Source of the DNA: JAJPJX01 sp964568355
GTDB taxonomy: Bacteria; Acidobacteriota; Terriglobia; Bryobacterales; Bryobacteraceae
DNA length: 15,806 bases
Direction: 5' to 3'
NCBI GenBank assembly: GCA_964568355.1
Contig: CAZMRK010000557.1
Coordinates: 1-15,806, forward strand
Under the pieces are notes generated by a model that was not told the DNA's origin, made no database searches, and saw only the letters and a program-made list of their open reading frames with translations. The translations under genes were made by a program, and so were the position numbers. Every line of letters starts with the position of its first letter. Position 1 is the stretch's first letter. Shown piece after piece: positions 1 through 9,500 of the stretch.

Positions 1-1757
1 TGGCCGTTGAACGTGATCACACCGTTGCCTTGAAAACCGGAGATATCGGTATTGCGCCCGCGCCGGAAATCCACGCCCATCTTCAGGCTGTGCTTGCCGG
101 CAGTGAAGCTCAGGTGGTCGACATAGTGCTGTGTATCGGAAATGTTCAGAAAGGGTACCGAGCCTCCGTTGCCGATGCTGGAATACTGCGTTCCGGTGAG
201 GATGGCCGGCAGCGCGGCGTATCCGGCATTCAGGTTCTTGAGCCCGGCCTCCTGCCAGTAGACGATGCCGCTCGCTTCCGTCTCGAAAGTCTGCCCAAAA
301 TTGAAATGGTTGTAGGCCAGGCGTAATTCGTTCATCAGCCGCGGCGAGAATACGTGAGTCCATTGCGCCGATGACATCCAGCTCACCTGGGCCGTGGTGA
401 GGCCGGAAAGAGGGACCAGGGAGGGAATGGGCGCGCCCTGGGAGGCATGCAGAAATTGCCAGGAGATGCGATCCGAGGAGCCGAAGTTGTGGTCCGCCCG
501 CAGCGTGTACTGATCCGTGCGGATGTGCGTCTCCAGCGCGCCGGTGTAGTTGTTGCAGGGCGTCCGGCAGGTGCTCGTCGGCGCCGGCCAGTACTGGATC
601 AACTTGGCGCTCTGCGGCGCAAAGCGCGTCGTGGGGATCTGATTTCCGGGAAACGGCATCCGGGAGACCGGGAGGCTGGCGCCTGGCGTCGGCACGCTGC
701 TCAGCGGGTCGTAGAGCTGCGTCGGCCAGGTACTGAAGTCGCCCTGCCGTTCGGCCGCGGTGGGCATCTGGGTTACCCCGTAGCTGCCGGTGGCGCGGCG
801 GCCGCCGTTATAGCTCGCGAAAAAGAAAGTGCGATTCCGGCCGTCGTAGAGCTTCGGTAGGATCACCGGACCGCCCGTCACGAACCCGAACTGATTCTGC
901 TTGAGGGGCGTCTTGGTGTGGAAGCGCGGCTGGTACTTTTGCAGAGCGTCGTTGCGGAGAAAATCCCACAGCGAGCCGTGGAGTTCGTTCGTGCCGGACT
1001 TCATCGCGATACTGACCTGCCCCACTCCCATTCCGAATTCGGCCGAATAGAGCGCGTTCTGCAATTTGAACTCGTCCACCGCTTCAATCGGAGGAACCTG
1101 GCTCGGAAACTGAAACAGCGGCTCGTTCATCGATACGCCGTCGACCAGGTACGAGACCGACGACGGCCGGGCGCCGTTGATGCTGACTAGCCGGAAGTTG
1201 TCGTTGAATCCGTTCAGGCGTATAGACGCAGACGTCACAATCCCGTCGTGCGGCTGGGTGACGCCCGGGTTCAAGCTCAGCAGATTGCGAAAATCACGCC
1301 CGTTCAGCGGTAATTCGGTGAGTTGCCGCGTCGTGACTACCTGTCCGATGGTGGCGTTATCGGACTGGACCAGCGACGCGTACTCCTGGACGGTTACCGA
1401 TTCCGCCACGTCGCCGACGGGTAAGTCCAGGTTGACGCGAACGGTCTGGTTGACGCTCACGGTCACCGGCTCGATGACCACGCGCTTGAACCCGGGATGC
1501 TCGCAGCTCACCGAATAGATCCCCGGCACCACGCCCGGCACGAAGTAGCTTCCTGAAGCGTCCGTGACCAGCCGGGAGTTCACGTTCGTTTGCGTGTTGG
1601 TGACGGTCACGACCGCTTCGGGAATCGCTGAGCCGGCCGAATCGCGGACCAGGCCGGCCAGGGTGCCCGCCGAGGTCTGCGCCAAAAGACTTCCACCCAT
1701 GAGCGCGCCGCATAGGCAATACGCACTCGCCGATCGGAAAGAAATACAGAAATTCAC
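1..1757 (-). CDS. TonB-dependent receptor, Oar-like, with N-terminal carboxypeptidase-regulatory domain (3' end outside the window)
   Basis: Outer-membrane receptor of the large TonB-dependent family common in Acidobacteriota; such proteins import oligosaccharides, peptides or chelated metals using TonB energy, and the substrate here is unknown. The reading frame is open without a stop from 1757 to the window edge, giving 585 complete codons, probably about half of the protein. Residues 1-27 form a signal peptide ending in LLAQ. Residues about 28-120 are a carboxypeptidase-regulatory-like fold (GTLAGLVRDSAGSAIPEA, then DASGSYFVPGVVPGIYSV). The plug follows, with the family hallmark LPLNGRDFRNLL and a VDGVSMNEP-type segment, and then the first barrel strands. 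I chose the GTG at 1757-1755 because it has AAGGGG just upstream and begins the signal peptide; the ATG 19 codons further in would cut that peptide. The gene has its own promoter, separated by 180 bases from the serine hydrolase gene upstream. Confidence 0.92.
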   Translation of the reverse strand, partial: MNFCISFRSASAYCLCGALMGGSLLAQTSAGTLAGLVRDSAGSAIPEAVVTVTNTQTNVNSRLVTDASGSYFVPGVVPGIYSVSCEHPGFKRVVIEPVTVSVNQTVRVNLDLPVGDVAESVTVQEYASLVQSDNATIGQVVTTRQLTELPLNGRDFRNLLSLNPGVTQPHDGIVTSASIRLNGFNDNFRLVSINGARPSSVSYLVDGVSMNEPLFQFPSQVPPIEAVDEFKLQNALYSAEFGMGVGQVSIAMKSGTNELHGSLWDFLRNDALQKYQPRFHTKTPLKQNQFGFVTGGPVILPKLYDGRNRTFFFASYNGGRRATGSYGVTQMPTAAERQGDFSTWPTQLYDPLSSVPTPGASLPVSRMPFPGNQIPTTRFAPQSAKLIQYWPAPTSTCRTPCNNYTGALETHIRTDQYTLRADHNFGSSDRISWQFLHASQGAPIPSLVPLSGLTTAQVSWMSSAQWTHVFSPRLMNELRLAYNHFNFGQTFETEASGIVYWQEAGLKNLNAGYAALPAILTGTQYSSIGNGGSVPFLNISDTQHYVDHLSFTAGKHSLKMGVDFRRGRNTDISGFQGNGVITFNG

Positions 1758-1838
1758 GGATAGGCCCCTTGTTAGAAAACTTACACAGCATCATACGGGG
1801 GCAAAGGCGACGGGGACTATTGAACTGTGTATCGTCTC

Positions 1839-1867
1839 ATTAAATGGCTGCCCGTCTCCGGAGTCAA
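1839..1867 (-). promoter_or_regulatory. Sigma70-like promoter of the TonB receptor gene
   Basis: On the minus strand a -35 box TTGACT (1867-1862) is followed after exactly 17 bases by a -10 box TTTAAT (1844-1839). Each matches the consensus at five of six bases. Transcription would begin near 1832, leaving a leader of about 75 bases before the GTG start at 1757. The gap between the two minus-strand genes is about 180 bases, so separate transcription of the receptor is plausible. Confidence 0.65.
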
Positions 1868-1937
1868 GATAAATCGCAAGAATATTCGTGAATTTTTCGG
1901 CCGATTTCCGTGAAAGGTACGAGGCAGGCTTCGCGAT

Positions 1938-3554
1938 TTACCGTCGCGGTGCCTTGACGTCCATCGGCCCCTGGTGCAGCATCAGGTGGGTCACAGCGCC
2001 TTTGTCGTCCTTAATAAACTCGATTTCCAAGTCGACTGCCTTGGGAAAGAAGCGCGTCTCCGTCTCGGCAAAGAGCGGAAGCTTGTTCTGTCCGGTCGCC
2101 TGGGACATTAGCTGATTGCCTTCGAGAGTAATCACCAGGTCGAAGCTGGGCCGTAGCTCATAAGTGCCGGTATATTGGGTCAGAATCTTGGGAGAAACCG
2201 TGATTTCTTTGCGTTCCGCCACCCGGTCGCTCGTACGCGGCGCCTTGACTTCACGGCCGCCCTGGTGCAGCACAAGGTATGTAGTCGTACCTTTCTCATC
2301 TTTGCCGAATTCAAGTTCGGCATCTACTACCTTGGGGAAGAACTTCGTTTCGGACATGGCAAACAGCGGCACCTTGCCCTGGCCGGAAACCTGGCTAACC
2401 AACTGTGCTCCGTCCAGCGTAATCATCATGTTGATCTTAGGCATCAGTTGATAGGTGCCCACATATCGCGCCAGAATCGCCGGAGCGACCGTGATTTCTT
2501 TCCGTTCCGAGGGTAAGGTAACCTTTTCGCCGTGGGCGACGGCGGCCAGGCGGGTGGCGATCTCCTGCGGCGCGCTGCCGTTTAGATTGCCCAGCGCCGC
2601 CACCGTCAGCCGATCATCCGGATAGTACGCCAGGAAGGTATTAAAACCTTCGATTCCACCGCCGTGATCGATCACCTTATGTCCGCCGGCGGTGCGCACG
2701 CCGACGCCGCAAGCATAGTCGTTCTTAAAGGGCGTAGTCATCTTGGCCAGCGAGGCGGCGGAGAGCACTTTGCCCCCGAACAGCCCCCGTTCCCAACGCA
2801 ACAGATCTTCGGTAGTGGAGTAGAGCGCTCCGGCCGAGAACGGGATGCTCATGTGGATGAAGCCCGCGTTCAACGGGCCGTTCTTTGCGCGCTCATACCC
2901 CGCCGCTCGCCGCGGGATGATTGCGGTGTTCGAGTCGTAGCCCGAGTCTTTCATGCCCAGCGGCACGAAGATATTCTCCAGGATAAATTTCTCGTAGGTT
3001 TCACCGCTGACCTTCTCCAGCAGATACCCCAGCAGAACATAGCCGGAATTGCTGTAACTCCACTTCTCGCCGGGCTGGAAGTCGAGCCGCTTGTCGCGGA
3101 AGCGCGCCACCAGCTTTTCCGGTGTGGACGCGAACGGCTCCAGGGATCGGTAATCCGGAAAACCGGTGAAATTCGGAATCCCTGAGGTGTGGGTCAGCAG
3201 GTGGAAGATCGTAATCCGATCCCAGGCGGCCGGCGCATCGGGCATGTACTTCTTCACCAGATCGTCGGTTTTCCACTTTCCACGCTCCTCCAGCAGCAGG
3301 ACCGCCGCGGCGGTGAACTGTTTTGTGACCGATCCCAGCCGGAACTTTGTGGTGGGCGAGTTCGGGATGTTCCACTCCAGGTTCGCCGAGCCGTAGCCCT
3401 TATTGAGCAGGATTGCGTCTCCGCGAGCCACCAGCACCGAACCCATGAACGTCTTGCTGGAAACGTAGGAATCGATCACCTGCTCCATGCGCGCAAGATC
3501 CTGAGCCATGGAAGCGGTGGCGAACAACAGAATCAGGCTGACGCGCCGAATCAT
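1938..3554 (-). CDS. Exported serine hydrolase of the class C beta-lactamase/DD-peptidase family with two tandem C-terminal DUF3471-like domains
   Basis: Predicted periplasmic serine hydrolase of 538 residues, of the beta-lactamase-related family (Pfam PF00144). Members include DD-carboxypeptidases, esterases and D-aminopeptidases; the substrate cannot be read from sequence. Residues 1-18 form a signal peptide (MIRRVSLILLFATASMAQ). The catalytic motifs are all present: SVTK at 75-78 (nucleophile serine and lysine), YSN at 167-169, and HGG at 297-299. After the catalytic domain, residues about 351-440 and 448-537 are two copies of one domain, about 62% identical by hand alignment, each beginning RKEITV and ending VKAPR; they resemble the DUF3471 domain often attached to such enzymes. 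I chose the ATG at 3554-3552 over one nine codons upstream because GGAGG lies six bases before it and it begins the signal peptide directly. True beta-lactamase activity is possible but not implied. Confidence 0.93.
   Translation of the reverse strand: MIRRVSLILLFATASMAQDLARMEQVIDSYVSSKTFMGSVLVARGDAILLNKGYGSANLEWNIPNSPTTKFRLGSVTKQFTAAAVLLLEERGKWKTDDLVKKYMPDAPAAWDRITIFHLLTHTSGIPNFTGFPDYRSLEPFASTPEKLVARFRDKRLDFQPGEKWSYSNSGYVLLGYLLEKVSGETYEKFILENIFVPLGMKDSGYDSNTAIIPRRAAGYERAKNGPLNAGFIHMSIPFSAGALYSTTEDLLRWERGLFGGKVLSAASLAKMTTPFKNDYACGVGVRTAGGHKVIDHGGGIEGFNTFLAYYPDDRLTVAALGNLNGSAPQEIATRLAAVAHGEKVTLPSERKEITVAPAILARYVGTYQLMPKINMMITLDGAQLVSQVSGQGKVPLFAMSETKFFPKVVDAELEFGKDEKGTTTYLVLHQGGREVKAPRTSDRVAERKEITVSPKILTQYTGTYELRPSFDLVITLEGNQLMSQATGQNKLPLFAETETRFFPKAVDLEIEFIKDDKGAVTHLMLHQGPMDVKAPRR
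1944..2213 (-). repeat. Second (C-terminal) copy of the duplicated domain in the serine hydrolase
   Basis: Encodes residues 448-537, which repeat residues 351-440 with a period of 97 residues (291 bases). The copies share, among others, RKEITV, GTY, ITL, PLFA, FFPK, LHQG and VKAPR, with 56 of 90 residues identical by hand count. The partner copy is at 2235-2504. The divergence indicates an old duplication, not an assembly artefact. Confidence 0.88.
2235..2504 (-). repeat. First copy of the duplicated domain in the serine hydrolase
   Basis: Encodes residues 351-440 of the serine hydrolase, homologous to the copy at 1944-2213. A linker of seven residues (TSDRVAE) separates the two. The fold is probably the small beta-rich DUF3471-type domain that follows PF00144 catalytic domains; most relatives carry only one copy. 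Confidence 0.85.
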
Positions 3555-3579
3555 ATCCACCCTCCGGACGACAGCGGCC

Positions 3580-3606
3580 ATTGTACCGCCATCCGCGTGC
3601 GGGCAA
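3580..3606 (-). promoter_or_regulatory. Possible promoter of the serine hydrolase gene
   Basis: On the minus strand TACAAT (3585-3580) matches the -10 consensus at five of six bases. The best -35 candidate is TTGCCC (3606-3601) at a short 15-base spacing, so the assignment is weak. It would give a leader of roughly 20 bases containing GGAGG. It lies in the 121-base divergent region shared with the M16 peptidase gene. Confidence 0.35.
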
Positions 3607-3626
3607 GTGCGGTAAAGACCGGGTCA

Positions 3627-3655
3627 TTGACCACGATGTGTCCGGACCCTATACT
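3627..3655 (+). promoter_or_regulatory. Sigma70-like promoter of the M16 peptidase gene
   Basis: TTGACC (3627-3632) and TATACT (3650-3655) are separated by exactly 17 bases, and each box matches the consensus at five of six bases. Transcription would start near 3662, only about 14 bases before the ATG at 3676, so the GAGG at 3663-3666 would sit at the extreme 5' end of the message. The leader is therefore very short or nearly leaderless. Confidence 0.68.
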
Positions 3656-3675
3656 CTGAGCTGAGGCAAAACCCT

Positions 3676-6399
3676 ATGCGCGAGAAACTCGCTGCCTGCG
3701 TGTTCGCGGCGATCTGTCCGGTGTTGTATGCCCAGGTCGCTACCGTCGATGTTCCTTATCAAAAGTTTGTCCTCAAGAACGGGCTGACCCTGATCGTCCA
3801 TGAAGATCACAAGGCGCCCATCGTGGCAGTCAATATCTGGTACCACGTCGGATCGAAGAACGAGCGCCTCGGCAAGACCGGGTTCGCGCACCTGTTCGAA
3901 CATCTCATGTTCGGCGGGAGTGAAAACCACAAGCAGCGGTACATCGAGGCGATGGAGCCGATCGGCGCGACGGATCTGAACGGCACGACCAACTCCGACC
4001 GGACCAACTACTTCCAGAACGTGCCTGTTTCCGCGCTGGACTATACGCTGTGGCTGGAGTCGGACCGCATGGGGCACCTGCTCGGCGCCATCGACCAGAA
4101 GACGCTCGACTTGCAGCGAGGAGTCGTGCAAAACGAAAAGCGGCAGGGGGAAAACCGGCCTTACGGCCTCTCTTACGAACTGATCACTAAGGCTACTTAC
4201 CCGGCCGGGCATCCGTATTCATGGACGGTCATCGGGTCGATGGAGGACCTGAACGCCGCTTCGATGAACGATGTACAGGAGTGGTTCAAGACTTACTACG
4301 GACCTTCCAACGCGGTACTTTCCATTGCCGGCGATATTGACGCGGCCACAGCCCGGCAGAAGGTCGAGAAATACTTCGGCGATATTCCGGCCGGCCCCCC
4401 CATCGCCGCGCATCGCGTATGGGTGGCGAAGATGACCGGTACGCACCGTCAGGTGGCCCAGGACCGGGTTCCGCAGGCGCGTATCTACAAGGTCTGGAAT
4501 GTACCGCAGAACGGCTCTCCCGACGCCGATTACCTGGATCTGCTCGGACGCGTGCTCTCGCAGGGAAAGAGCTCGCGGCTCTATAAGCGCCTGGTCTATG
4601 ACGACCAGATTGCCACCGACGTCAGCGCCTTTGCCTACGCTCAGGAAATCGGAGGTCAGTTTCAGATTATCGCGACCGCCCGCCCGGGAGATGACCTGAA
4701 GAAGGTGGAAAGGGCCATCGACGAGGAACTGGCGCGCCTGCTCGAAGGCGGCCCCACCGCCCAGGAGATGGAGCGCGTCAGGAATCAAAAGGTCGCCGGA
4801 TTCCTCCGCGGTATTGAGCGCGTGGGGGGATTCGGAGGAAAATCGGATCTGCTCGCCAGCAATCAGATTTACCTGGGCAGCCCCGAGGCGTACAAGGCCA
4901 GTATGCAACGCATCGAAGCGGCGACGCCGGAAGATGTGCGGTCGGCCGGTCGGCGCTGGCTCGCCGACGGGGTTTATGTCCTCGAAGTCCACCCCTACCC
5001 AAAATATGAAGTGTCCAAAGTATCGGTCGACCGCTCGAAGCCGCCGGAGCTCGGCAAGTTTCCCGAATTGCGGCTGCCGAAGCTGCAGCACTCCACCATG
5101 TCCAACGGGGTGAAACTGGTGCTGGCGGAACGGCATGAGACGCCGATCGTGAATCTCTGGCTGGTCCTCGACGCCGGCTATGCCGCGGATCAGTCCGCAC
5201 TGCCCGGGACGGCTCAGGCGACCGCGGCACTGCTCACCGGCGGCACGAAGAGCCGCACGGCCCTCCAAATCAGCGACGAGCTGGGATTGCTGGGCGCGCA
5301 ACTGGGCGCATTCTCGAATCTGGACGTTTCGATCGTCCGGCTTTCCGCGCTGAAGGCCAAGCTCGACCCCTCCCTGGCTCTCTACGCCGACGTGATTCTG
5401 AACCCCTCTTTCCCGCAGGAGGATTTCGCCCGCCAGCAGAAGCTCCAGCTTGCCGCGATCCAGCGCGAGAAAGTAACCGGTATCGCGATGGGGCTGCGCG
5501 TCCTTCCGGCGCTGCTTTACGGAAAGGGACACTCCTACGGAAATCCTCTCACCGGCTCGGGCACCGAGGAGTCGGTTGCCAGGCTCACGCGGGAGGACCT
5601 GGCGCGGTTCCATCAGACCTGGTTCCGGCCCAATAACAGCACCCTCGTCGTGGTGGGCGATACTACGCTCGCGGAGATCACGCCCAAGCTGGAGAAGCTC
5701 TTCGCGGATTGGCCGAAGAAGCCGGTCCCGGCGAAGAACATCAGCCGCGTGCAGTTCCCCGCCAAGCCGGTGGTCTACATCATGGACCGGCCTGGCGCGC
5801 TGCAATCGGACATCCTGGTAGGGCAGGTGGCTCCGCCGCACAGCAGCCCGGAACAGATCGCGATCGAAACCATGAACTCGATCTTTGGAGGCGACTTCGG
5901 GGCGCGCCTGAACATGAATCTGCGCGAGGATAAGCACTGGTCCTACGGCGCGATGGCGCTCCTGCTGGATGCGCGCGGGCAGCAGCCGTTCCTGGCCTAT
6001 GCTCCGGTGCAGTCGGACAAGACCAAGGAGTCGCTGGAGGAGTTGAACAAGGAGTTCCGGGGCATCGTCAATGGCCGTCCGCCCACCGCCGCGGAGCTGC
6101 AGCGCGCGCAAAACTCGATGACTCTGAAACTGCCCGGCTCTCGGGAGACCATCGATGCGCTGGGGAACTCCATCGTCGAACAGGTACAGTTCGGCTTGCC
6201 GGACAACTACTTTGAAACCTACGCGCAGAAGGTCCGGGCACTGGATCTGCCGGCCGTGGCCGACGCGGCGAAATCGACGCTGCGCCCCGATAACCTGGTG
6301 TGGGTCGTCGTCGGAGATCGGACGAAGATCGAGGACGGGATTCGCCAGCTCGGACTAGGCGAGGTGAAGTTTCTCGACGCCGGCGGGAATCCGATTTAA
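3676..6399 (+). CDS. Exported M16 (pitrilysin-family) zinc metallopeptidase with two fused halves
   Basis: Zinc-dependent peptidase of 907 residues, predicted to be periplasmic or secreted and to degrade peptides inside a closed chamber. A signal peptide (MREKLAACVFAAICPVLYAQ) covers about residues 1-20. The N-terminal half carries the inverted zinc motif HLFEH, with H72, E75 (catalytic) and H76, and the third ligand is probably E154 in VVQNEKRQ. The C-terminal half begins near residue 470 (MSNGVKLVLAERHETP) and lacks HxxEH; the matching position reads LPGTAQATAALLTGGT. It keeps the R750/Y757 pair (NLREDKHWSYGA) that M16 enzymes use to bind substrate backbone. This is the usual active-plus-inactive pairing fused in one chain, with normal length for the type. 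It is divergent from the serine hydrolase gene and convergent with the pectate-lyase-like gene. Confidence 0.95.
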   Translation: MREKLAACVFAAICPVLYAQVATVDVPYQKFVLKNGLTLIVHEDHKAPIVAVNIWYHVGSKNERLGKTGFAHLFEHLMFGGSENHKQRYIEAMEPIGATDLNGTTNSDRTNYFQNVPVSALDYTLWLESDRMGHLLGAIDQKTLDLQRGVVQNEKRQGENRPYGLSYELITKATYPAGHPYSWTVIGSMEDLNAASMNDVQEWFKTYYGPSNAVLSIAGDIDAATARQKVEKYFGDIPAGPPIAAHRVWVAKMTGTHRQVAQDRVPQARIYKVWNVPQNGSPDADYLDLLGRVLSQGKSSRLYKRLVYDDQIATDVSAFAYAQEIGGQFQIIATARPGDDLKKVERAIDEELARLLEGGPTAQEMERVRNQKVAGFLRGIERVGGFGGKSDLLASNQIYLGSPEAYKASMQRIEAATPEDVRSAGRRWLADGVYVLEVHPYPKYEVSKVSVDRSKPPELGKFPELRLPKLQHSTMSNGVKLVLAERHETPIVNLWLVLDAGYAADQSALPGTAQATAALLTGGTKSRTALQISDELGLLGAQLGAFSNLDVSIVRLSALKAKLDPSLALYADVILNPSFPQEDFARQQKLQLAAIQREKVTGIAMGLRVLPALLYGKGHSYGNPLTGSGTEESVARLTREDLARFHQTWFRPNNSTLVVVGDTTLAEITPKLEKLFADWPKKPVPAKNISRVQFPAKPVVYIMDRPGALQSDILVGQVAPPHSSPEQIAIETMNSIFGGDFGARLNMNLREDKHWSYGAMALLLDARGQQPFLAYAPVQSDKTKESLEELNKEFRGIVNGRPPTAAELQRAQNSMTLKLPGSRETIDALGNSIVEQVQFGLPDNYFETYAQKVRALDLPAVADAAKSTLRPDNLVWVVVGDRTKIEDGIRQLGLGEVKFLDAGGNPI

Positions 6400-6403
6400 G
6401 TCT

Positions 6404-6431
6404 GGACCCTGAGAGGTCCGCTCCCTAGCGG
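6404..6431. other. Two adjacent short hairpins just after the M16 stop codon
   Basis: GGACC (6404-6408) pairs with GGTCC (6415-6419) around a six-base loop, and CCGCT (6418-6422) pairs with AGCGG (6427-6431) around CCCT. The two overlap by two bases, so they would be alternatives. Neither is followed by a T tract, so a role in termination is only inferred from position after a stop codon in a convergent gap. Confidence 0.4.
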
Positions 6432-6432
6432 T

Positions 6433-6460
6433 CGCGGTTCCGCGGCGGAACGGAGCCGCG
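6433..6460. terminator. Strong GC-rich hairpin between convergent genes, candidate bidirectional terminator
   Basis: CGCGGTTCCG (6433-6442) pairs with CGGAGCCGCG (6451-6460), giving a ten-pair stem with one G-T wobble and an eight-base loop. An alternative fold pairs GTTCCGC (6437-6443) with GCGGAAC (6445-6451). No T tract follows on either strand, so it is not a canonical intrinsic terminator. The position between the M16 gene and the opposing gene favours a transcription-ending or message-stabilising role. Confidence 0.45.
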
Positions 6461-6491
6461 CGTCAACAAGCGGACGAGCCGTGTCGACGCG

Positions 6492-6507
6492 GCCTGCGGA
6501 AGCAGGC
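6492..6507 (-). terminator. Perfect hairpin immediately after the stop of the pectate-lyase-like gene
   Basis: GCCTGC (6492-6497) and GCAGGC (6502-6507) form a perfect six-pair stem with a four-base loop (GGAA on the plus strand, TTCC on the minus strand). It begins two bases beyond the TAG at 6511-6509. There is no T tract, so termination is inferred from placement. Confidence 0.45.
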
Positions 6508-6508
6508 G

Positions 6509-9500
6509 CTACAGGCCGCTGGCGCGCGTGCGTACGGCGTAGAGCGAGGAGGAGGTCAGGATGAAGAGCGTTCGGCGATCCTTGCCCCCGAAGATCAGGT
6601 CGACGGGGCGCTCGGGGACCAGGATCGTATCAATGGGCTTCCCCGCGGCGTTGTATACGAAGATCTGGCCCGCGGCCAGATAGACGTTGCCTTCGCGATC
6701 CTGGGCCAGGCTCTCTCCGCCCTGCTCCACAAATAGCCGGAGATCGGAGATCGTTCCATCCGGAGCGACGCTGCCGGTGTAGGTTCGCTGCTCCGATTCG
6801 TTGGTCACGTAGAACGCCTTACCGGGCGCGGCTTTCACCAGGCCGAACGCTTGCAACAAATAAGCAAATTTGTACCCAAAATAGGGCGGCCCCTGGACGA
6901 AGGCATCTTCGCCCGGAATAAACAGGCTGCGATCCGGCGAAAGGTAATGGTAGGGCTTGCGCGTGCCTACCACCTTGGTGAACATCTGTTCCAGAGAGAC
7001 GTATTCATAGGTCTCGGGTGAAAGCGTGCTCGTGAAATCGCCGTTCACCCAGTAATTCACCGGAAGAACCGCGGTCATTCCCGCGCGCTCGGCCGAGGGC
7101 TCCGGATCGAGAACCGTGAGCTCGTCCTCCGGCCCGTCCGGTCGGAAAGAATAGACCGTCATGCCTTTCCCGCCGGAGGAAATTACGATGAGGTTGCCGG
7201 CCTGATCGAAGACCAGATTCACCGGTTCCAGGGGGTTGTCGCGGACCACGCGGACATCTTTTTTCTCCGGCAACCAGCGATAAATCCGATGCCAGCGGGC
7301 ATCGACGAAATAGAGCTGGCCGGCCGGATCCACGGCCGCGCCGGAGATGTTGTAAAAGCCTCCGGCCAGCTTCTCGACCGCCGCGCCCGGTTCGAGCACC
7401 GGCGATGGCGAGCGCGGTTTCGCCTGCGCAGGCTTACCGGACACATCCAGCCAGGCAAACTCGCGGTCGCGGGTCTCCGCCCGGAGCGTCTGATCGAAGA
7501 TGCAGGTGCCGAAGGAGACCTTACTGGACCGCACGTATTGGCGGCAGCCGGAGGCGTCGCACAGTGTCATGGAACTGTTGCTATCCACGTGGACATTGCG
7601 GAACCGGATATCGCTCGAATCGACCAGGTGAATCGCGTACGGAACCGGATGATAACTTCTCACCACGCGATAGCCGTGAAAGTTCGCGATGGTGATATTT
7701 TTCGACCGGCTGATTTCCAGGGCGATGGCGGAAGCGCTCTCCTCGCGCTCGCCTTCGGTCTGCAGGGCGTAGAGCTCCCAGTTGGCGACCCGGTCGAGCT
7801 TCACCTCGGTGCGCACGTGGTGCTCGCTGGAAAGCGCGTAGATGCGGCCGGGAGTGCTGGTATCGGAGATATAGAGGCCGGTCTGCGCGAAGGTGCTGGG
7901 GGTCCAGATGTTGACGAAGGTTCCACCGCCGCCGTGCGTAATCCATAGGCTGGGATACTGCGCGTCCCAGCGCCGGCGAGGATCGGGGTCCGAGCTCAGA
8001 TTGGGGCTATACGGATTCACACGCTTGCCGTCCGGGCCGTTGGTGCCGTGGCCGCCGAGAAAGCGGACGTCGTTCATGAGCGAATCTCTGCCGGCCATCC
8101 AGAGGACGCCCACGGCCCGGCTGTTGATCCCTCCGGTATAGAGGCCGATGCCGGCCACGATGTTGTTGCCGCCGCGCGGAGCTTCGAGAAGCGGCCGCGG
8201 CGCGCCGGGCCCCTGAAACTCCGGGGTGGAATCGAGAATATCGAACTGGGTCTGATCGGGATGCAGCCCGATGAGTACGCTATCGGGACGCAGCCGGAGC
8301 GTATCGCGGACAACATAGCGGCCCATCGGAACATACAGGACCGGGTGTTCCGCGATGGCTTTCCGAATGACGGCCGTATCGTCGGTCATGCCGTCGCCTT
8401 TGGCCCCCAGGCTTCTGAGATTCACCCATGTCTCCATGGGAGGGAGCCCTCGGATCGCATTCGCGCCAGCGGGCGGCATGGTTTCGAGCTTCGCGGCGTC
8501 GAATCGCGTTTGAATTTCGCCGATAGCCCCCAAGCCTGGCAGGGTCAGCCCGTGAGAGAGCGTTTTCACCTGATAGCTGGCGCCGGGTGCGGTAAGCTGC
8601 CGGCCGCTCTCCCGGAAACGCGCGAAAACGGGCACCTGGCGGCAGACGGCGTCCTCTACGTTGATCTGGGCCATCCGGCTGTTTTCATTGCTGATCAGGA
8701 TAGCCGGATCGCTGATGTTCTCGAAGAGCGCGTCTTTAACCCAAAGCTGATCGGAATAGTGCGCATCGATGGCGATCGCGGTCGGGACATTGCGGAAGAC
8801 GTTGTGAACCAAAGTCAGGCCGGCTTCATTCTCGCGAATCGCCGCTTCGCGCTGGCCGTCGAACGTCGAATCGATCAACGTAAACTGCCAGGCCGCCGTC
8901 GGCTTGCGCGTGAGGATGCCATACCGGCCGCCGCGAAAGTGGAGGTCTTCTCCTTCATTCCCCACGTCGTTCAGCGCCGCCAGGCCCGATCCGATCTCGA
9001 AATTCATGTGCGCCAGATAGCCGTGCTGAGCGACGTGGAACCGGATGGCGACAGCCGCCGCGTTCTCACGACCGATCTCGAAATCGAGATTACTCATTGC
9101 GGAGTAAAACGTGCCCGGATTGCCGTCCGCGATGGCGGGATTGGGCGGCACGAGTCCGGCGGGCGGCGGCGGAAGGCGGAAGGATCGCCCCGGGAACATC
9201 CCGCCTCCGGGCGGACGGTTCAATCGAAATCCGGCGAAAAAGAACATATAGCCGATGCCCTGCTGAAATCCCGGAGTCCGATCCGCCAGCACAAATACCG
9301 GGCGCCTGGCGCCATAGCCGATGACCCGCACGCCGGGCCAGACGTAGATCGTCCGCGTAATCCGATAGCGGCCCTCTGGGATGAAGAGGATTCCCTCCCC
9401 CATGGTCTCCTGTACTTTGTCGATCGCGGCCTGAACAGCCCCGCTATCATCCGCCTGGCCATCGCCCCGGACGGAGAATCGATCTTGCGTAAGGTAGACG

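Noticed and set aside
4219..6111. Long open frame of 630 codons on the minus strand inside the M16 gene
   Set aside because: It is antisense to a well-supported peptidase with intact motifs. The translation is rich in R, G, E and L, with no recognisable domain, as expected from GC-rich codon shadows.
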